From: an uncultured Clostridia bacterium
GTDB lineage: Bacteria > Bacillota > Clostridia > Oscillospirales > Oscillospiraceae
DNA: 6,895 bases
Direction: 5' to 3'
Assembly (NCBI GenBank): GCA_946011705.1
Contig: CAMGCA010000109.1
Coordinates: 1 to 6,895 of the forward strand
Of this stretch, positions 6,049 through 6,895 are shown one piece after another. Within the stretch, counting starts at the first letter, position 1. Each line of letters begins with the position of its first letter. Position numbers and translations under genes: made by a program. A model generated the notes under the pieces. That model ran no database searches. It worked only from the letters and a program-made list of their open reading frames with translations, and was not told where the DNA came from.

Positions 6049-6895
6049 GCCGGTTTCTGAACCAGCAGTACCAAAGCCTGGAGGCCTATACCCCCGGCGA
6101 GCAGCCCAGAGATCAGCAGTACATCAAGCTGAATACCAACGAATCCCCCTATCCCCCGGCCTCTTCCGTGGTGGAAGCCATGAGCGCCGAACAGGTAGAG
6201 CTGCTGCGGTTGTACTCCGATCCCACGGCGAAAAATCTCAAGGAAAAGCTGGCTGGGCTGTACGGGGTCAGTCCGGAAAATGTGTTCGTTTCCAACGGCT
6301 CCGATGAAGTCCTGAACTTTGCCTTCATGGCCTTCGGCGGGGGCGGCGTGGCGTTTCCGGATATCAGCTACGGTTTTTACGAAGTTTACGCGGAGCTTTA
6401 CGGCATCAACGCCGAGAAGATTCCGCTGGAAAGTGACTTTTCCATTGATTATCGGAAGTATTGCGGCAAGAACAAACTGGTGGTCATTGCTAACCCCAAT
6501 GCCCCCACGGGCATGACCATTCCTGTCTGGCAGATCGAGGAAATCGTAAAGACGAACCCCGACGCTGTGGTGCTCATTGACGAGGCCTATGTGGATTTCG
6601 GCGGGGAGACCTGTCTGCCACTGGTCAGAACATATGACAATCTTCTCGTGACCCGCACCTTTTCCAAATCCCGCTGTTTGGCCGGAGGACGGCTGGGCTA
6701 CGCCTTTGCCAGTCCTGAGATCATTGCGGATTTGGAGAAAATCAAGTATTCCACCAATCCCTACAACATTAACCGCCTGACCCTGCTGCTGGGCGAAAAA
6801 ACCGTAGAGGCGGAGGGCTACTATCAGGAAAAATGCCGGGAAATTGAAGAAACCCGGGCGTGGACGACAGCGCAGTTGAAGGAACTGGGCTTCAC
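6045..6895 (+). CDS. hisC: Histidinol-phosphate aminotransferase, C-terminus cut by window edge
   Basis: PLP-dependent fold type I aminotransferase that converts imidazole-acetol phosphate and glutamate to histidinol phosphate. The 283 residues seen cover about 80% of a normal HisC of roughly 350. Signatures: LNTNESPYPP at 29-38, SNGSDEVL at 83-90, NPNAPTG at 150-156, IDEAYVDF at 178-185, TFSKS with the PLP lysine K208, and GGRLGYA at 214-220. The start is TTG at 6045-6047, forming a TTGA overlap with the hisD stop, chosen because a perfect AAGGAGG precedes it by 7 nt. The first in-frame ATG, at 6180, would remove the substrate-binding N-terminus. It is the last gene in view of the his operon and its 3' end lies beyond the right edge. 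Confidence 0.96.
   Translation, partial: MSRFLNQQYQSLEAYTPGEQPRDQQYIKLNTNESPYPPASSVVEAMSAEQVELLRLYSDPTAKNLKEKLAGLYGVSPENVFVSNGSDEVLNFAFMAFGGGGVAFPDISYGFYEVYAELYGINAEKIPLESDFSIDYRKYCGKNKLVVIANPNAPTGMTIPVWQIEEIVKTNPDAVVLIDEAYVDFGGETCLPLVRTYDNLLVTRTFSKSRCLAGGRLGYAFASPEIIADLEKIKYSTNPYNINRLTLLLGEKTVEAEGYYQEKCREIEETRAWTTAQLKELGF

Noticed and set aside
1..6895. CRISPR array, tRNA or rRNA gene, insertion sequence, prophage or defence genes
   Set aside because: No repeat-spacer series, tRNA-like cloverleaf, transposase or phage-type protein is visible; all substantial coding space is explained by amino-acid biosynthesis genes.

Overview
The window carries ordinary amino-acid biosynthesis genes from a bacterium that looks like a moderately GC-rich Clostridia member (Bacillota), perhaps Oscillospiraceae-like. 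That placement is inference. It rests on a T-box riboswitch, a YerC-type TrpR-family regulator heading the his operon, a short HisG paired with HisZ, consensus sigma-A promoters and purine-rich Shine-Dalgarno sites. I found no undescribed multi-gene system. The interest lies in the control elements between the genes.

Left part, minus strand (1-2619). Two branched-chain amino-acid genes each have their own promoter. ilvE (1545-2555, branched-chain aminotransferase) is read from a promoter at 2591-2619 and ends at a strong hairpin (1511-1538). Next to that hairpin lies a perfect 34-bp palindrome (1472-1505). ilvA (1-1068, threonine deaminase, C-terminal end beyond the window) has a near-perfect promoter at 1406-1434 and a leader of about 330 nt holding a T-box riboswitch with its terminator. 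The leader should let ilvA be expressed when uncharged tRNA, probably tRNA-Ile, builds up.

Middle (2556-2774). A 219-bp divergent intergenic region holds the ilvE promoter on the minus strand and the his operon promoter on the plus strand. The his promoter is covered by short inverted repeats, which are candidate sites for the YerC protein encoded just downstream.

Right part, plus strand (2775-6895). A tightly packed operon, yerC-hisZ-hisG-hisD-hisC, in which every junction overlaps (29, 4, 8 and 4 nt). HisG and HisZ form the feedback-regulated ATP phosphoribosyltransferase for step 1 of histidine synthesis. HisC does the aminotransferase step and HisD the last two oxidations. hisC begins at a TTG codon after an excellent Shine-Dalgarno and runs off the right edge; the remaining his genes are expected beyond it.

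The two halves use different control logic: RNA sensing of tRNA charging for ilvA, and probably a DNA-binding repressor for his. Long open frames opposite ilvA, ilvE, hisG and hisD are judged antisense shadows.
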